DNA of 36,501 nucleotides, from NCBI GenBank assembly GCA_964426545.1, contig CAYRQP010000019.1:1-36501 (forward strand), read 5' to 3'. The notes under the pieces were generated by a model that did not search any database, had not been told where the DNA came from, and saw only the letters and a list, made by a program, of their open reading frames with translations. The DNA is from CAYRQP01 sp964426545 (GTDB taxonomy: Bacteria > Fermentibacterota > Fermentibacteria > Fermentibacterales > JCC-6). The translations under genes and the position numbers were made by a program. Positions 1 through 9,156 of this stretch are shown here, piece by piece; the first letter of the stretch is position 1, and every line of letters begins with the position of its first letter.

Positions 1-78
1 CACTACCGCAACCGGTTATTAACATTTAAGCCGTTGGATAGCTGTGCATCTGACGAGGTAAAGAGAGATAGCCAATGA
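1..78 (+). CDS. hsdS: C-terminal end of a probable type I restriction specificity subunit (HsdS), partial
   Basis: Frame 1 is open from the first base to a TGA at 76-78 and encodes 25 residues beginning HYRNRLLTFKPLDS. Type I specificity subunits commonly end with a coiled helix followed by a 'YRxxLLTFK' tail, and this matches well. The stop overlaps the ATG of the RhuM gene in an ATGA arrangement, and hsdR follows, so the position also fits hsdS. HsdS would provide the DNA-recognition domains of the restriction-modification complex. Only the tail is visible, so this rests on a short motif plus context; another upstream gene cannot be excluded. Confidence 0.6.
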   Translation, partial: HYRNRLLTFKPLDSCASDEVKRDSQ

Positions 79-1109
79 ATGATAATCAACTGATAATCTA
101 TCAAACCAAAGATGGCATGGTCAAAATTGAAACCCATTTTGAGAATGAAACGGTATGGCTTAATATTGAGCAAATAGCAGAACTGTTTCAAAGAGATAGA
201 AGTGTTATAAGCAAGCACATAAAAAACATTTTCAGTGAAGGTGAATTGACGGAAACTGTGGTCTGTGCAAAATTTGCACTAACCACTCAGCACGGTGCTA
301 TTGCGGGCAAGACTCAATCAAGAAGTGTAAAACACTACAATCTCGATGTAGTTGTTTCAGTAGGTTACAGGGTGAAGTCTCATAGAGGTGTACACTTTAG
401 AAAATGGGCAACAGCGCTTATCAGAGAGTATCTGATAAAGGGGTTTGCAATGAACGATGAACTGCTGAAGGAGGTTGGAGGAGGAAGCTATTTTGATGAG
501 TTAATGGCTCGGATTCGTGACATTCGTTCAAGCGAAAAGGTATTTTGGAGAAAAGTACTGGATATTTATGCTACGAGCATAGACTACGATCCAAAAACGG
601 AAGAATCGCTTCTGTTTTTTAAAACAGTACAAAACAAAATGCACTGGGCTTCGCACGGAGAAACAGCAGCCGAGACCGTATATAAGCGAGTGGATTCAGA
701 CAGAGAACATATAGGACTAACCCATTTCAAATTGCAGGTTCCTACAAAGAAAGAAGTTGAGATAGCCAAGAATTATCTCACTGAAGCTGAGTTGGATATT
801 TTAAACAGAATGGTTACCGCTTTTTTGGAAATTGCAGAGATACAAGCATTAGACCGAACACCTATGTATATGGCAGATTGGATTAAACAGTTAGACATAT
901 TTCTAAAAATGACAAATAAAGACATTTTACAGCATTCCGGCACGATCAGTCATCAAGAAGCGATTGAAAAAGCTCATAGCGAATATGAAATCTACAAAGA
1001 GAGAATAAAGAATAGAATCACTCAGGTCGAGAAGGATTTTATCAGGCAAATTGAGAATAAGGCAAAAGGACTGAAGGAAAATAAAGAGGAAGAACAACAT
1101 GCCGACTGA
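75..1109 (+). CDS. rhuM: RhuM family protein
   Basis: A 344-residue cytoplasmic protein resembling the RhuM family (named after a Salmonella pathogenicity-island gene, molecular function not settled). The N-terminal half has the typical pattern: WLNIEQIAELFQRDRSVISK around residues 29-48 looks like a helix-turn-helix DNA-binding segment, followed near residues 92-125 by the YNLDVVVSVGYRVKS and REYLIKGFAMND signatures. The C-terminal half is helical and charged, ending in a Lys/Glu-rich tail. The gene sits between the presumed hsdS tail (4-base ATGA overlap) and hsdR (11-base overlap), a position in which RhuM genes are known to occur within type I restriction loci. Base composition looks more AT-rich than the genes downstream, consistent with a transferable defence module. 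Whether it modulates restriction or is a passenger cannot be told from sequence. Confidence 0.85.
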   Translation: MNDNQLIIYQTKDGMVKIETHFENETVWLNIEQIAELFQRDRSVISKHIKNIFSEGELTETVVCAKFALTTQHGAIAGKTQSRSVKHYNLDVVVSVGYRVKSHRGVHFRKWATALIREYLIKGFAMNDELLKEVGGGSYFDELMARIRDIRSSEKVFWRKVLDIYATSIDYDPKTEESLLFFKTVQNKMHWASHGETAAETVYKRVDSDREHIGLTHFKLQVPTKKEVEIAKNYLTEAELDILNRMVTAFLEIAEIQALDRTPMYMADWIKQLDIFLKMTNKDILQHSGTISHQEAIEKAHSEYEIYKERIKNRITQVEKDFIRQIENKAKGLKENKEEEQHAD

Positions 1110-4100
1110 TTTTACCTATAATCTGGTTGCTGAAAATCCCAACAGCACGGTAGTGGCAAAGTATCCACTGGAGAGTAGTGGTGTGCGGGAACCGCGTGCT
1201 ACGGACTACCAAAGTGAAGATCAATTAGAAAAAGCCTTTATAAAACAGTTGCAATCACAAGCCTATGAATATCTGCCCATCACTGATGAAGATGCTCTTA
1301 AGAACAACCTCCGGAAGCAACTTGTGAAGCTCAATAGTTTCACTTTCAGTGACGACGAATGGGAGCAGTTCTTTGCAGGTGAACTTGCTAATCCGAATCA
1401 GAGCATTGCCGAGAAAACGACCACTGTTCAGGAAGATTATATAAAGAATCTTGTGCGTGATGACGGTACGGTAAAGAACATCTATCTGATAGACAAAAGG
1501 TATATCCACAACAACAGCCTGCAGGTAATCAATCAATATGCTACCGATGATGGCAAACGGGCCAATCGCTATGATGTTACAGTGCTGGTAAATGGTCTGC
1601 CTATGGTACATATAGAACTTAAACGCCGCGGTGTGGCTATTACCGAAGCATTCAACCAGATCAATCGTTATCAGCGGGAGAGTTTTTGGGCGGCAAGCGG
1701 ACTGTTTGAGTATGTGCAGTTGTTTGTAATCTCCAATGGCACTCGTACTAAGTATTACAGCAATACCACCCGTGCCAGACATATTAAAAAGAGAGGAAAC
1801 ACCGGGACAAAGAAAGGTAAACGAACAAGCAATAGTTTTGAGTTTACCAGCTGGTGGGCAGATGCTACAAATAGACCTATCACTGATTTGATTGATTTCG
1901 CCAAGACCTTTTTTGCTAAACATGCACTGCTCAATATCCTGACCCGTTATTGCGTCTTTACCTCCGAGCATGACCTTCTGGCAATGCGTCCCTATCAGAT
2001 ACTCGCCACCGAGCGGATATTAAGCCGTGTTACTGTAAGCACCAACTACAAGAAACAGGGTACGGTTGAAGCAGGCGGGTATATCTGGCACACAACAGGG
2101 TCGGGAAAAACACTGACCAGTTTTAAGGCAGCTCAACTGGTAAGCAAATTTGACTACATTGACAAGGTGCTGTTTGTGGTTGACCGCAAGGATCTGGACT
2201 ATCAGACAATGCGGGAATATGATAAGTTTGAAAAAGGTGCCGCTAACAGTAATACGAGCACGAAGATCTTGAAAAGACAGCTCGAAGATCCCAATGCCCG
2301 CATAATCATAACCACTATTCAGAAACTGGATTGGTTTATAAAGCGAAATGCCCGGCATGGGATATTTAAGAAGCATGTAGTACTTATTTTTGATGAGTGT
2401 CATCGTTCACAGTTCGGTGATATGCATACAGCGATTACAAAAACATTCGAGAAGTATCACCTTTTCGGTTTTACCGGCACACCCATTTTCGCGGTGAATG
2501 CTTCTTCGGGCAGACGGCCGGACCTGAAGACTACAGAGCAGGCATTCGGTGACAAACTGCACACCTATACTATCGTGGACGCTATCTCAGATAAGAATGT
2601 ACTGCCGTTTAAGGTCGATTATGTGTCCACAGTCCGGGAAGCTGATGATATTGAAGATAAGAAAGTAAGCGCTATTGACAGGGAAGCGGCACTCGCAGCT
2701 CCGGAGCGTTTGGCGAATATTGTACGCTATATCCGGGAGCATTTCGACCGGAAGACCAGGCGCAACAGTTATTACATGTTGAAGGCGCGTCGTTTACGCG
2801 GATTTAACTCTATTTTTACTGTCTCTTCAATTGATGCTGCAAAGAGATATTATGCAGAGTTCAAGAAGCAGTTTAAGGATCTCCCAAGTGACAAGAAACT
2901 CAAGGTGGCGATGATCTACAGCTTTGGCGTGAATGACGATGACTTCGACGGTATGATAGATGAAAACCCCGAGGATACAACCGGGCTGGACGCAAGTTCA
3001 AGGGATTTTCTGGATAGTGCTATTGTCGACTATAACAGGATGTTTGGTACATCTTTCGACACCTCCTCATACAAGTTTCAGAATTACTATAAAGATGTGA
3101 GTGACCGGGTGAAGAATCGTGAGGTTGATATTCTGCTTGTGGTCAATATGTTTCTGACCGGCTTTGATGCCACTACTCTGAATACTCTATGGGTGGATAA
3201 GAACCTGCGTCTACATGGTTTGCTTCAAGCATTTTCCCGCACCAATCGTATTCTGAACCGGGTTAAGACTCACGGCAACATTATCTGTTTTCGCAATCTG
3301 GAGCAGGCAACCATCGAATCAATCTCACTTTTCGGAGATAAGGAAGCCTGCGGTATTGTACTTCTGAAATCCTATGACGAGTACTATAACGGCTACGAAG
3401 ATGGAGATAAAGATGTCCGCGGGTACGTGAGCCTGGTCTCGGAGCTTCAGTCAAAGTTCCCGGTTGGAGAGCGGCTCTTGGATGAGCAGAACCAAAAGGA
3501 CTTTGTTAACCTCTATGGCACGGTCTTGCGGGTACGCAATATCCTGGTAACCTTTGACGAATTTGTAGGTAACGAGATATTGAGTCTACGCGATGTTCAG
3601 GATTATCACAGTATTTACATTGACCTCTATAATGAACTGCGTAAGCCGGAGAAGGCGGATAAAGAGAATATCAATGATGATCTGGTTTTTGAGATGGAAC
3701 TCATCAAGCAGATAGAAATCAATATCGACTACATTATGGAACTTGTGAAGAGATACCACGAAGACAATACCCGAAATAGGGAAATAGTGGTTGATATCAA
3801 TAAGGCTATCGACTCGAGTGTTGAGCTGCGCAACAAGAAGGACCTTATCAATCAGTTCATTGCTTCACTTGATGCAGGTTCAATGATTGATGAGGATTGG
3901 CGGAAGTTTGTGGATAAGAAAAGAATTGAAGAACTTGATGAGATTATCAAGGAAGAAAAACTCGACCCTGATGCAACATATACCTTTGTAGGAAACGCTT
4001 TCCGGGACGGCAGAGTCTCAACTACCGGCACGGCAATAACAAAAGTTCTACCACCGGTATCACGATTTAAAAAGGATAGAGAGCGTACTAAAATACGAGA

Positions 4101-4173
4101 GAGTGTGCTTGAAAAATTAACACGTTTCTTTGAGCGGTTTTTTGATATTTCCGGAGGAGAATTTACAGAGTGA
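1099..4173 (+). CDS. hsdR: Type I restriction enzyme R subunit (HsdR)
   Basis: A 1024-residue motor/nuclease subunit of a type I restriction enzyme; it translocates DNA with ATP and cleaves unmodified DNA in complex with HsdM and HsdS. The N-terminal PD-(D/E)XK-like nuclease shows Asp near residue 159 (NRYDVTVLV) and IELKRRG near 172-178. The superfamily 2 helicase core follows: Walker A TTGSGKT at about 332-338, DECH box at about 432-435, FTGTP near 458-462, and late motifs TGFDATTLNTLWVDK and LLQAFSRTNRI around 690-720. The C-terminal third is helical and probably binds the methylase core. Length is normal for the family and no frameshift is visible, so the subunit looks intact. It overlaps the RhuM gene by 11 bases and has no obvious terminator after it. 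Confidence 0.96.
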   Translation: MPTDFTYNLVAENPNSTVVAKYPLESSGVREPRATDYQSEDQLEKAFIKQLQSQAYEYLPITDEDALKNNLRKQLVKLNSFTFSDDEWEQFFAGELANPNQSIAEKTTTVQEDYIKNLVRDDGTVKNIYLIDKRYIHNNSLQVINQYATDDGKRANRYDVTVLVNGLPMVHIELKRRGVAITEAFNQINRYQRESFWAASGLFEYVQLFVISNGTRTKYYSNTTRARHIKKRGNTGTKKGKRTSNSFEFTSWWADATNRPITDLIDFAKTFFAKHALLNILTRYCVFTSEHDLLAMRPYQILATERILSRVTVSTNYKKQGTVEAGGYIWHTTGSGKTLTSFKAAQLVSKFDYIDKVLFVVDRKDLDYQTMREYDKFEKGAANSNTSTKILKRQLEDPNARIIITTIQKLDWFIKRNARHGIFKKHVVLIFDECHRSQFGDMHTAITKTFEKYHLFGFTGTPIFAVNASSGRRPDLKTTEQAFGDKLHTYTIVDAISDKNVLPFKVDYVSTVREADDIEDKKVSAIDREAALAAPERLANIVRYIREHFDRKTRRNSYYMLKARRLRGFNSIFTVSSIDAAKRYYAEFKKQFKDLPSDKKLKVAMIYSFGVNDDDFDGMIDENPEDTTGLDASSRDFLDSAIVDYNRMFGTSFDTSSYKFQNYYKDVSDRVKNREVDILLVVNMFLTGFDATTLNTLWVDKNLRLHGLLQAFSRTNRILNRVKTHGNIICFRNLEQATIESISLFGDKEACGIVLLKSYDEYYNGYEDGDKDVRGYVSLVSELQSKFPVGERLLDEQNQKDFVNLYGTVLRVRNILVTFDEFVGNEILSLRDVQDYHSIYIDLYNELRKPEKADKENINDDLVFEMELIKQIEINIDYIMELVKRYHEDNTRNREIVVDINKAIDSSVELRNKKDLINQFIASLDAGSMIDEDWRKFVDKKRIEELDEIIKEEKLDPDATYTFVGNAFRDGRVSTTGTAITKVLPPVSRFKKDRERTKIRESVLEKLTRFFERFFDISGGEFTE

Positions 4174-4214
4174 GGGTACTTTATCGCTCCTTGTTTGAGA
4201 GATTGTGACAGATA

Positions 4215-4244
4215 TTGAGAGCGGTAGTTGTTAATGGGTATAAG
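4215..4244 (+). promoter_or_regulatory. Candidate sigma70-type promoter of the polysaccharide operon
   Basis: TTGAGA at 4215-4220 (5 of 6 to TTGACA) and TATAAG at 4239-4244 (5 of 6 to TATAAT) are separated by 18 bases. They lie in the 165-base gap between hsdR and the first glycosyltransferase gene and would give a leader of roughly 90 bases. The rest of the gap (4174-4338) holds only a short imperfect hairpin at 4270-4282 and no terminator that I can see. This is inferred from consensus match only. Confidence 0.45.
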
Positions 4245-4338
4245 GGTGAAATGCGAAAGAACCGGCTGTCCGGATATTCCGGGCAACCACTAACTAAGCA
4301 CAGTGCCGTACAGGTGAAGTAAGGTGTCAGGTGTATTT

Positions 4339-5301
4339 ATGAAAGATATTGCAGTTATTATCCCGTCCTTCAATGATGAATCGGTGCTGCGGCATTGTCT
4401 TGATGCATTGAGTCTGCAGAGTTTTCGGGAGAGAACTGAGATTATAGTTTCTCTTGACGGTGGGGAACCATTGTCGAATGAAATCGCATCGAAGGCAGAC
4501 AAGGTCATCCACTGCAAACACAAGGGACCTGCATCTGCAAGAAACAAAGGCTGGCGAGGAGCGGGTCCTGATGTAAAATACATTCTCTTTACTGATTCTG
4601 ACTGCAGGCCAGAATCTGACTGGGTTGAGGTAATAGTCGAAAAGCTCGAAGCCGGTGCAGATGGAGTGAAAGGTACCTACTCATTCGGCGGCCTAAAAGT
4701 GATTCAAAGACTGGCACAGGTGGAATTCGAAGAGAGGTACATAATTCTCGGGAAGAGAAAGACAATAGACCTTGTCGATACCTACTCAGCAGGTTTCCGC
4801 AGGGAAGCTCTTGAAGCAGTCGATGGATTCGACGAATCGTTCCCTTATCCCGACCATGAAGATGTGGATTTGTCATACAGGATGGTGGCAAAAGGTATGA
4901 AACTTGTATTCGAATCGTTTGCTCTTGTAGAACATGTACATAGGGACACCTGGTATAAGTACTTCAGGATGAAGATATCGAGGGGGAGATGGCGGATGAA
5001 GGTCATAAGGCGATTCCCGGAGAAAGCCGGGAGTGATTCATATACCCCGGTCTGCCTGAAACTTCAGATACTTCTATGTTCGCTGCTGTTGCCTGCTATC
5101 GTACTTTCTTTTTTTCATCCTGTATCCATTATTTACTGGATTGCTTTGTATTTATGGACTTCAATCCCGTTGTTTACGGTATCGCTCCGAACAGATCAGG
5201 GAATGGCATTTATTATTCCGCTCTTTGCACTTTGGCGCGGGGCGGCTCTGCTTTCAGGAATGTTATGGGGTATATTTAGCCGTCGAAAGGCGGAAAAATG
5301 A
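4339..5301 (+). CDS. Family 2 glycosyltransferase
   Basis: A 320-residue GT-A fold glycosyltransferase that probably adds a sugar to a lipid-linked glycan intermediate at the inner face of the membrane. The start MKDIAVIIPSF is the standard GT2 beginning. IIVSLDGGEP near 40 and the SARNKGWRGAG segment near 65-75 line the nucleotide-sugar site, and FTDSDCRPESDW near 88-99 holds the DxD metal motif (DSD). The DHEDVDLSYRM segment near 175-185 matches the acceptor-side 'ED' region. Two hydrophobic helices near the C-terminus suggest membrane anchoring. I prefer ATG 4339 over an in-frame GTG at 4324: the family begins at this motif, and an AGG-like site lies about 8 bases upstream. The gene opens the operon and its stop overlaps the next start (ATGA). 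Confidence 0.9.
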   Translation: MKDIAVIIPSFNDESVLRHCLDALSLQSFRERTEIIVSLDGGEPLSNEIASKADKVIHCKHKGPASARNKGWRGAGPDVKYILFTDSDCRPESDWVEVIVEKLEAGADGVKGTYSFGGLKVIQRLAQVEFEERYIILGKRKTIDLVDTYSAGFRREALEAVDGFDESFPYPDHEDVDLSYRMVAKGMKLVFESFALVEHVHRDTWYKYFRMKISRGRWRMKVIRRFPEKAGSDSYTPVCLKLQILLCSLLLPAIVLSFFHPVSIIYWIALYLWTSIPLFTVSLRTDQGMAFIIPLFALWRGAALLSGMLWGIFSRRKAEK

Positions 5302-6689
5302 GATTTGCCCCTGTTCGGAAAGCTGACAGAGTTCTGAGTATACTGCTCGTTCTTGCAGATGTCATTGCGATTCCCCTCACGGTTGTCCTCTCGTTCGTCA
5401 TATCCTGGTTCTTTCGGGAACATGATTTCTACACTCTTATAACAAACGGATTCATATACTCAGTTGCTATACCGATTGCAGTCCCTGTCTGGCTGATCAC
5501 TTTTGCCGTGAACGGACTCTATTATCCGCGAAGATACCTTGGAAGCATGGGAGAAGTGCAGAAACTCATAAAAGTACTTATCTATCTGCTGGTTTCCCTA
5601 ATGGCTGTCTTTTTTATTGCAAGGATTGAATATCCGAGAACCACATTGGCCGCATTCGTTGTTCTGGCACTGCCGATAGCAAGCACTATGCGGATACTTG
5701 CGAGAAGAGTCTCACAGGCGCTGGCACCAGTGAGAGAAGTTCCGAGGTTCCTTGTTGTCGGAACCGGACAGGTCTCCGAGCGCGTCATTCAGGCAATCGG
5801 CAAACTCCCGGGTAAAGCTCCTTTCGTCGCCGGAGTTCTCACTGCAAATGGCGGCGGGGTTGAAGAAGTTGCCGGGATTGCAGTCGTCGGTGATCTGAGC
5901 GAGATCTCCGCTGTATGTGACAAGATGAATATAGATGAAGTGTTCTTTGCAGAACCGGAACTCGACCGTTCAGTGATGCTCGATATCATATCATCGATTT
6001 CCAACCGTGCAATACACTTTCGTCTTGTGACAGATCTGTTCGAGATAGCGGTGAGCGGTACGGATATAGATGACCTTGCCCGGCTTCCGATAATCGAAAT
6101 CGGTCAGGGGAAGTCCGGTTTGATGCATCGGGTTGTAAAGAGAGCCATGGATATCACCCTATGTACTTTGCTCATCATAGTGTTTTCCCCGTTTCTGCTT
6201 GCCGTTTATTTAGTTCTACTCTTTAGAAGAGAGGCCTCGCCTTTATTCAGGCAGACAAGAGCCGGAATAGACGGCAGACCATTCACTCTCATTAAATTCA
6301 GAACCATGAAACCCGAAGCAGATGAATATGAAGTTGCTCCGGTCGAAATGAATGACCCCAGAATTACGGGTTTCGGTAGATTCCTGCGTCGAACAAGCCT
6401 CGATGAACTTCCGCAATTATGGAATATTCTCAGAGGGGACATGAGCCTTGTAGGACCCCGTCCGGAAATGCCGTTCATCGTAGCGGATTATAAGAAGTGG
6501 CAGCGTCACAGACTCGATGTAAAACCCGGGCTTACAGGTCTGTGGCAGATAATGGGCAGGAAAGACCTTCCCTTGCATGAGAATATCGAATATGACTTCT
6601 ATTACATTCGCAATCAATCGATCATGCTCGATATCGCAATAATCATACGCACCATATCTTCCATAATCAAAGGGAAGGGTGCATATTGA
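5298..6689 (+). CDS. Polyprenyl glycosylphosphotransferase (WcaJ/WbaP type)
   Basis: A 463-residue integral membrane enzyme that transfers a sugar-1-phosphate from a nucleotide sugar to undecaprenyl phosphate, the initiating step of an exopolysaccharide or O-antigen repeat unit. The N-terminal region (about 1-135) has four hydrophobic segments. A CoA-binding-like/Rossmann domain (about 150-260) begins RFLVVGTGQVSERV. The catalytic sugar-transferase domain (about 275-463) starts KRAMDITLCTLLIIVFSP and contains LIKFRTM near 330-336, RRTSLDELPQLWNILRGDMS near 362-381, VGPRPEMP and KPGLTGLWQIMGR. All are hallmarks of the bacterial sugar transferase family. It overlaps the preceding gene by 4 bases. 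Which sugar is transferred cannot be read from the sequence. Confidence 0.93.
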   Translation: MRFAPVRKADRVLSILLVLADVIAIPLTVVLSFVISWFFREHDFYTLITNGFIYSVAIPIAVPVWLITFAVNGLYYPRRYLGSMGEVQKLIKVLIYLLVSLMAVFFIARIEYPRTTLAAFVVLALPIASTMRILARRVSQALAPVREVPRFLVVGTGQVSERVIQAIGKLPGKAPFVAGVLTANGGGVEEVAGIAVVGDLSEISAVCDKMNIDEVFFAEPELDRSVMLDIISSISNRAIHFRLVTDLFEIAVSGTDIDDLARLPIIEIGQGKSGLMHRVVKRAMDITLCTLLIIVFSPFLLAVYLVLLFRREASPLFRQTRAGIDGRPFTLIKFRTMKPEADEYEVAPVEMNDPRITGFGRFLRRTSLDELPQLWNILRGDMSLVGPRPEMPFIVADYKKWQRHRLDVKPGLTGLWQIMGRKDLPLHENIEYDFYYIRNQSIMLDIAIIIRTISSIIKGKGAY

Positions 6690-6690
6690 G

Positions 6691-7482
6691 ATGACGGTTG
6701 GTATTATTCTGTCGATAATCTGCATGACATTCTCAGGCGGACCTGACAGGCTGGCAAATGCATGCAGCGGTGTGTCAGGCGGCGAAGACATCTTCTCATG
6801 TATCGAAGCACCTGCCTGCCTTGTACGCCTTACCGAGAATGAATATGCAGTCTACGTTCATGCATGGGGTGGCGAGGTCAGTGAAGTAGCTGCAATATCT
6901 TCTTTCAAGACAGAACATCTCGATCTGGCAGGGGGTGTGGAGTGGAGCGGTGTGAATACTTCTCTCGATATCCTAACAGCAGTTATCTCTGTCGCAAAAA
7001 CTCTGCGGGGCAACCCCATCGGGTTCATGAGCGGAATATTCGGACCGAGTATCTCCATGGGTGCAGGCTTGGATTTCGAACATACCGGGAAAGAGGATGA
7101 GAGTACATCTCAATTAAGTGCACTTGCAGGAATTCAATTCTCGGTATTTCCCACAATCGCAATGGGAGCACAGATCAGCGGATTGACATTATACAGTACT
7201 GAAGATGAAGAATGGGACCCTATAGCAGAATACGGCATTACGTGCATCTTCGACAGAAACCTGAAGGTACATCTGACCGTATTGGATGAAACTCTATCCC
7301 TCGGAGCTGATCTTGCAGTTACTTCTGATTTGACAGTCCGCAGCGGTTCTGACGGTTCGGGTTGGAATTTCGGGGCATCGCTGGATACGGGGGGATTCAC
7401 CGTCAATTACGGAGTTTTTCTTGAGACTGATGCCTGTACTCATTCACTCGGAATAATACTCAGAAGCGGGGGAGTGCAGTGA
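6691..7482 (+). CDS. Uncharacterised exported protein, outer-membrane-barrel-like
   Basis: A 263-residue protein that I do not recognise with certainty. ATG 6691 gives a short hydrophobic N-terminus (MTVGIILSIICMTFSGG) compatible with a signal sequence; an in-frame GTG at 6679 would overlap the preceding gene. After it, glycine- and serine-rich alternating strands (for example SMGAGLDFEHTGKE, WNFGASLDTGG) look like a small beta barrel. The early segment ANACSGVSGGEDIFSCIEAP faintly recalls the 'ALADDAxAxxxNPAGL' region of PorV/PorQ and FadL-like proteins. A PorV-type barrel is therefore possible but unproven. It lies between the sugar-phosphate transferase and another barrel-like gene, whose GTG start overlaps its stop by 4 bases, so a role in surface glycan export or anchoring is only a guess from context. 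Confidence 0.7.
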   Translation: MTVGIILSIICMTFSGGPDRLANACSGVSGGEDIFSCIEAPACLVRLTENEYAVYVHAWGGEVSEVAAISSFKTEHLDLAGGVEWSGVNTSLDILTAVISVAKTLRGNPIGFMSGIFGPSISMGAGLDFEHTGKEDESTSQLSALAGIQFSVFPTIAMGAQISGLTLYSTEDEEWDPIAEYGITCIFDRNLKVHLTVLDETLSLGADLAVTSDLTVRSGSDGSGWNFGASLDTGGFTVNYGVFLETDACTHSLGIILRSGGVQ

Positions 7483-8750
7483 AAATACTGAATGTTTTGA
7501 TACTGCTCCTGATGTTTGCCGGTCTCCTGTCCGGTGCAGAAGCAGATACCAATGAAGACTGGATAGTGGATTGGAGTTGTCTCATATCAGCGGAAGGATT
7601 CGGGGGATGGCTTGTTGACCGCCCGGTTCTCGATTCAACATCGATGGACGCGGCTCTTACGCTTGAAGCTGAATACCCGGGAGTCACCCTGACTGCAACC
7701 GGGGCTTTCAAGGGTGATTCTGCAGGAACGGCAGAACTACGCAGTGCTTATGCAGGAGTGACCTGGCCGGGAACGCCATGGATTGGTATTGAAGGTATCT
7801 ATCACACATACACTCCCTTTATCATGGGACTGCATGGTGCTGTTGTAGAGTGGGATATGCTGAATATCGAAAACCTTAGTGGAGCTGGGTTCTCAGCAGG
7901 TGGTATCCTGGGATTTTCAGGAAGATGCCGGCTGATTCAGAATGATGACAGCACTTCACTTACCGATGTCTCGATAGAATCCCCGTGGCTTGGATTCGTC
8001 GGGCTTGAATACAGAAGACTGCATCTCCATTGGGATTCATATTCGGAAACACCTGAGTATGTCCTGAATCTGCTTGTGGTTGATTCCGACCTGCGATATC
8101 TGAAGCCTTATGTGATGATAATGGGTTCGGATGATGCGGGGGACGGTGATTGGGGTCTGTTGGCTGAAGTACGGGGAATAGAAGTATTCGAAACCGGCTG
8201 GGGAGATGCAACCGTTGTACCTTCCATGGAATTTGCCGGTACTGACTGGACACAAAACGGTGGATTACTTGCTCCGGGGCAGCGAACTCTCCGACTCGAC
8301 CTATTGATAGAACCACAGCGTACAATGACTTCATTCGGCTTAGCCGGAATGTATGACCTGGAGGATGATTCTCGCACCGGAGCATCCGTGAGAGTTTCCA
8401 TGGTCACTGAAGCATCGATTCGGTATTCTGCTGATGCATTATATTATTCGCGGGAAAGATGGAGCGGAGACATCGGAATGCAGTATAGAAGCATGGATGC
8501 TGTCGCTGGGTGTAAACTGGGTCTGTATCCTGACAGTACTCGGATTACGGCAACTGCCGGCTATACTCCGAGGAATGATGTGTCGGGTTGGATTTTAGTA
8601 TCGGCAGATGTCGCTGATTCGCCCAATCCGCTCTGTGAGTTGAATACCGCTGCAGTTATCGGTCCCGTGGATGGTGTTTTTGGAATAATCTGGGACGGAA
8701 ACCTGGTAAGATACAGAATTGAAGTGAGGGGATTGATCGATGCGCTGTAG
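7479..8750 (+). CDS. Uncharacterised secreted beta-rich protein
   Basis: A 423-residue protein of unknown function. The GTG start at 7479 (GTGA overlap with the upstream stop) gives a clear signal peptide: MKILNVLILLLMFAGLLSGA with probable cleavage after AEA. The mature part is almost wholly short alternating hydrophobic/polar strands separated by acidic turns (LDLLIEPQRTMTSFGLAGMY, VRVSMVTEASIRYSADALYY), the look of an outer-membrane barrel. It lacks a terminal Phe signature, ending in Leu. No enzymatic motif is visible. Its setting inside a polysaccharide operon next to another barrel-like gene suggests an envelope role, possibly as an outer-membrane pore or glycan-associated porin. The last 11 bases overlap the lipoprotein gene that follows. 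Confidence 0.75.
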   Translation: MKILNVLILLLMFAGLLSGAEADTNEDWIVDWSCLISAEGFGGWLVDRPVLDSTSMDAALTLEAEYPGVTLTATGAFKGDSAGTAELRSAYAGVTWPGTPWIGIEGIYHTYTPFIMGLHGAVVEWDMLNIENLSGAGFSAGGILGFSGRCRLIQNDDSTSLTDVSIESPWLGFVGLEYRRLHLHWDSYSETPEYVLNLLVVDSDLRYLKPYVMIMGSDDAGDGDWGLLAEVRGIEVFETGWGDATVVPSMEFAGTDWTQNGGLLAPGQRTLRLDLLIEPQRTMTSFGLAGMYDLEDDSRTGASVRVSMVTEASIRYSADALYYSRERWSGDIGMQYRSMDAVAGCKLGLYPDSTRITATAGYTPRNDVSGWILVSADVADSPNPLCELNTAAVIGPVDGVFGIIWDGNLVRYRIEVRGLIDAL

Positions 8751-9141
8751 ATTGGACTTATTTAGATATACCTTCATATTACTATTTTCGGTATCTTTAA
8801 TGATTGCCGGCTGTGCAGCTTTCACGCCTTTGGAAAGGCCGGCGGTTTCAGGGGATGAACTGATTATCTGGATGTCGGGTGCTGTTTCAGTTCAGGTAAT
8901 TGGAGACTGGAACGAGTGGGGCGGCATTGAAAGCGCAGGTGGTATCTGTAACCCGACTGAAGGAAGCATGATAGTGGACGAAGCCGGGGTCTGGAGATAT
9001 GAGATTACATCTGAATTATCCGCAGGCAGATACAGATATGCATTTCTCGTCAACGGCTGTGAAATCATTGGTGATCCGGAGAATCCGGAAACAGCTGTTT
9101 ATAACGGCATTACAGTTTCAGTACTCGTAATCACACATTAG
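8740..9141 (+). CDS. Small lipoprotein with a glycogen-binding (CBM48/AMPK-type) domain
   Basis: A 133-residue predicted lipoprotein. The N-terminus has basic residues, a hydrophobic stretch and the lipobox MIAGC, so the mature protein would begin at Cys near residue 25. The rest matches an early-set immunoglobulin-like carbohydrate-binding fold of the AMPK beta-subunit type: VSVQVIGDWNEWGG parallels the 'VxVxGDFNxW' signature, followed by the strand GVWRYEITSELSAGRYRYAF and then VNGCEIIGDPENPE, as in 'GxYxYKFxVDGxWxxDP'. Such domains bind alpha-glucans or act as structural modules. Its place in a polysaccharide operon would fit contact with the glycan being exported. It overlaps the upstream gene by 11 bases and precedes the ABC ATPase by 15 bases. 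Confidence 0.8.
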   Translation: MRCRLDLFRYTFILLFSVSLMIAGCAAFTPLERPAVSGDELIIWMSGAVSVQVIGDWNEWGGIESAGGICNPTEGSMIVDEAGVWRYEITSELSAGRYRYAFLVNGCEIIGDPENPETAVYNGITVSVLVITH

Positions 9142-9156
9142 CGGGAAGGATTTTCA

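Noticed and set aside
1255..1971. A 238-residue open frame on the minus strand inside hsdR
   Set aside because: It is antisense to a clear HsdR with all motifs, has no recognisable domain and no ribosome-binding site; treated as a shadow frame.
4270..4282. Short inverted repeat CCGGA-TAT-TCCGG between hsdR and the glycosyltransferase
   Set aside because: Only 5 bp, no T run and no second copy seen; not enough to call a terminator or operator.
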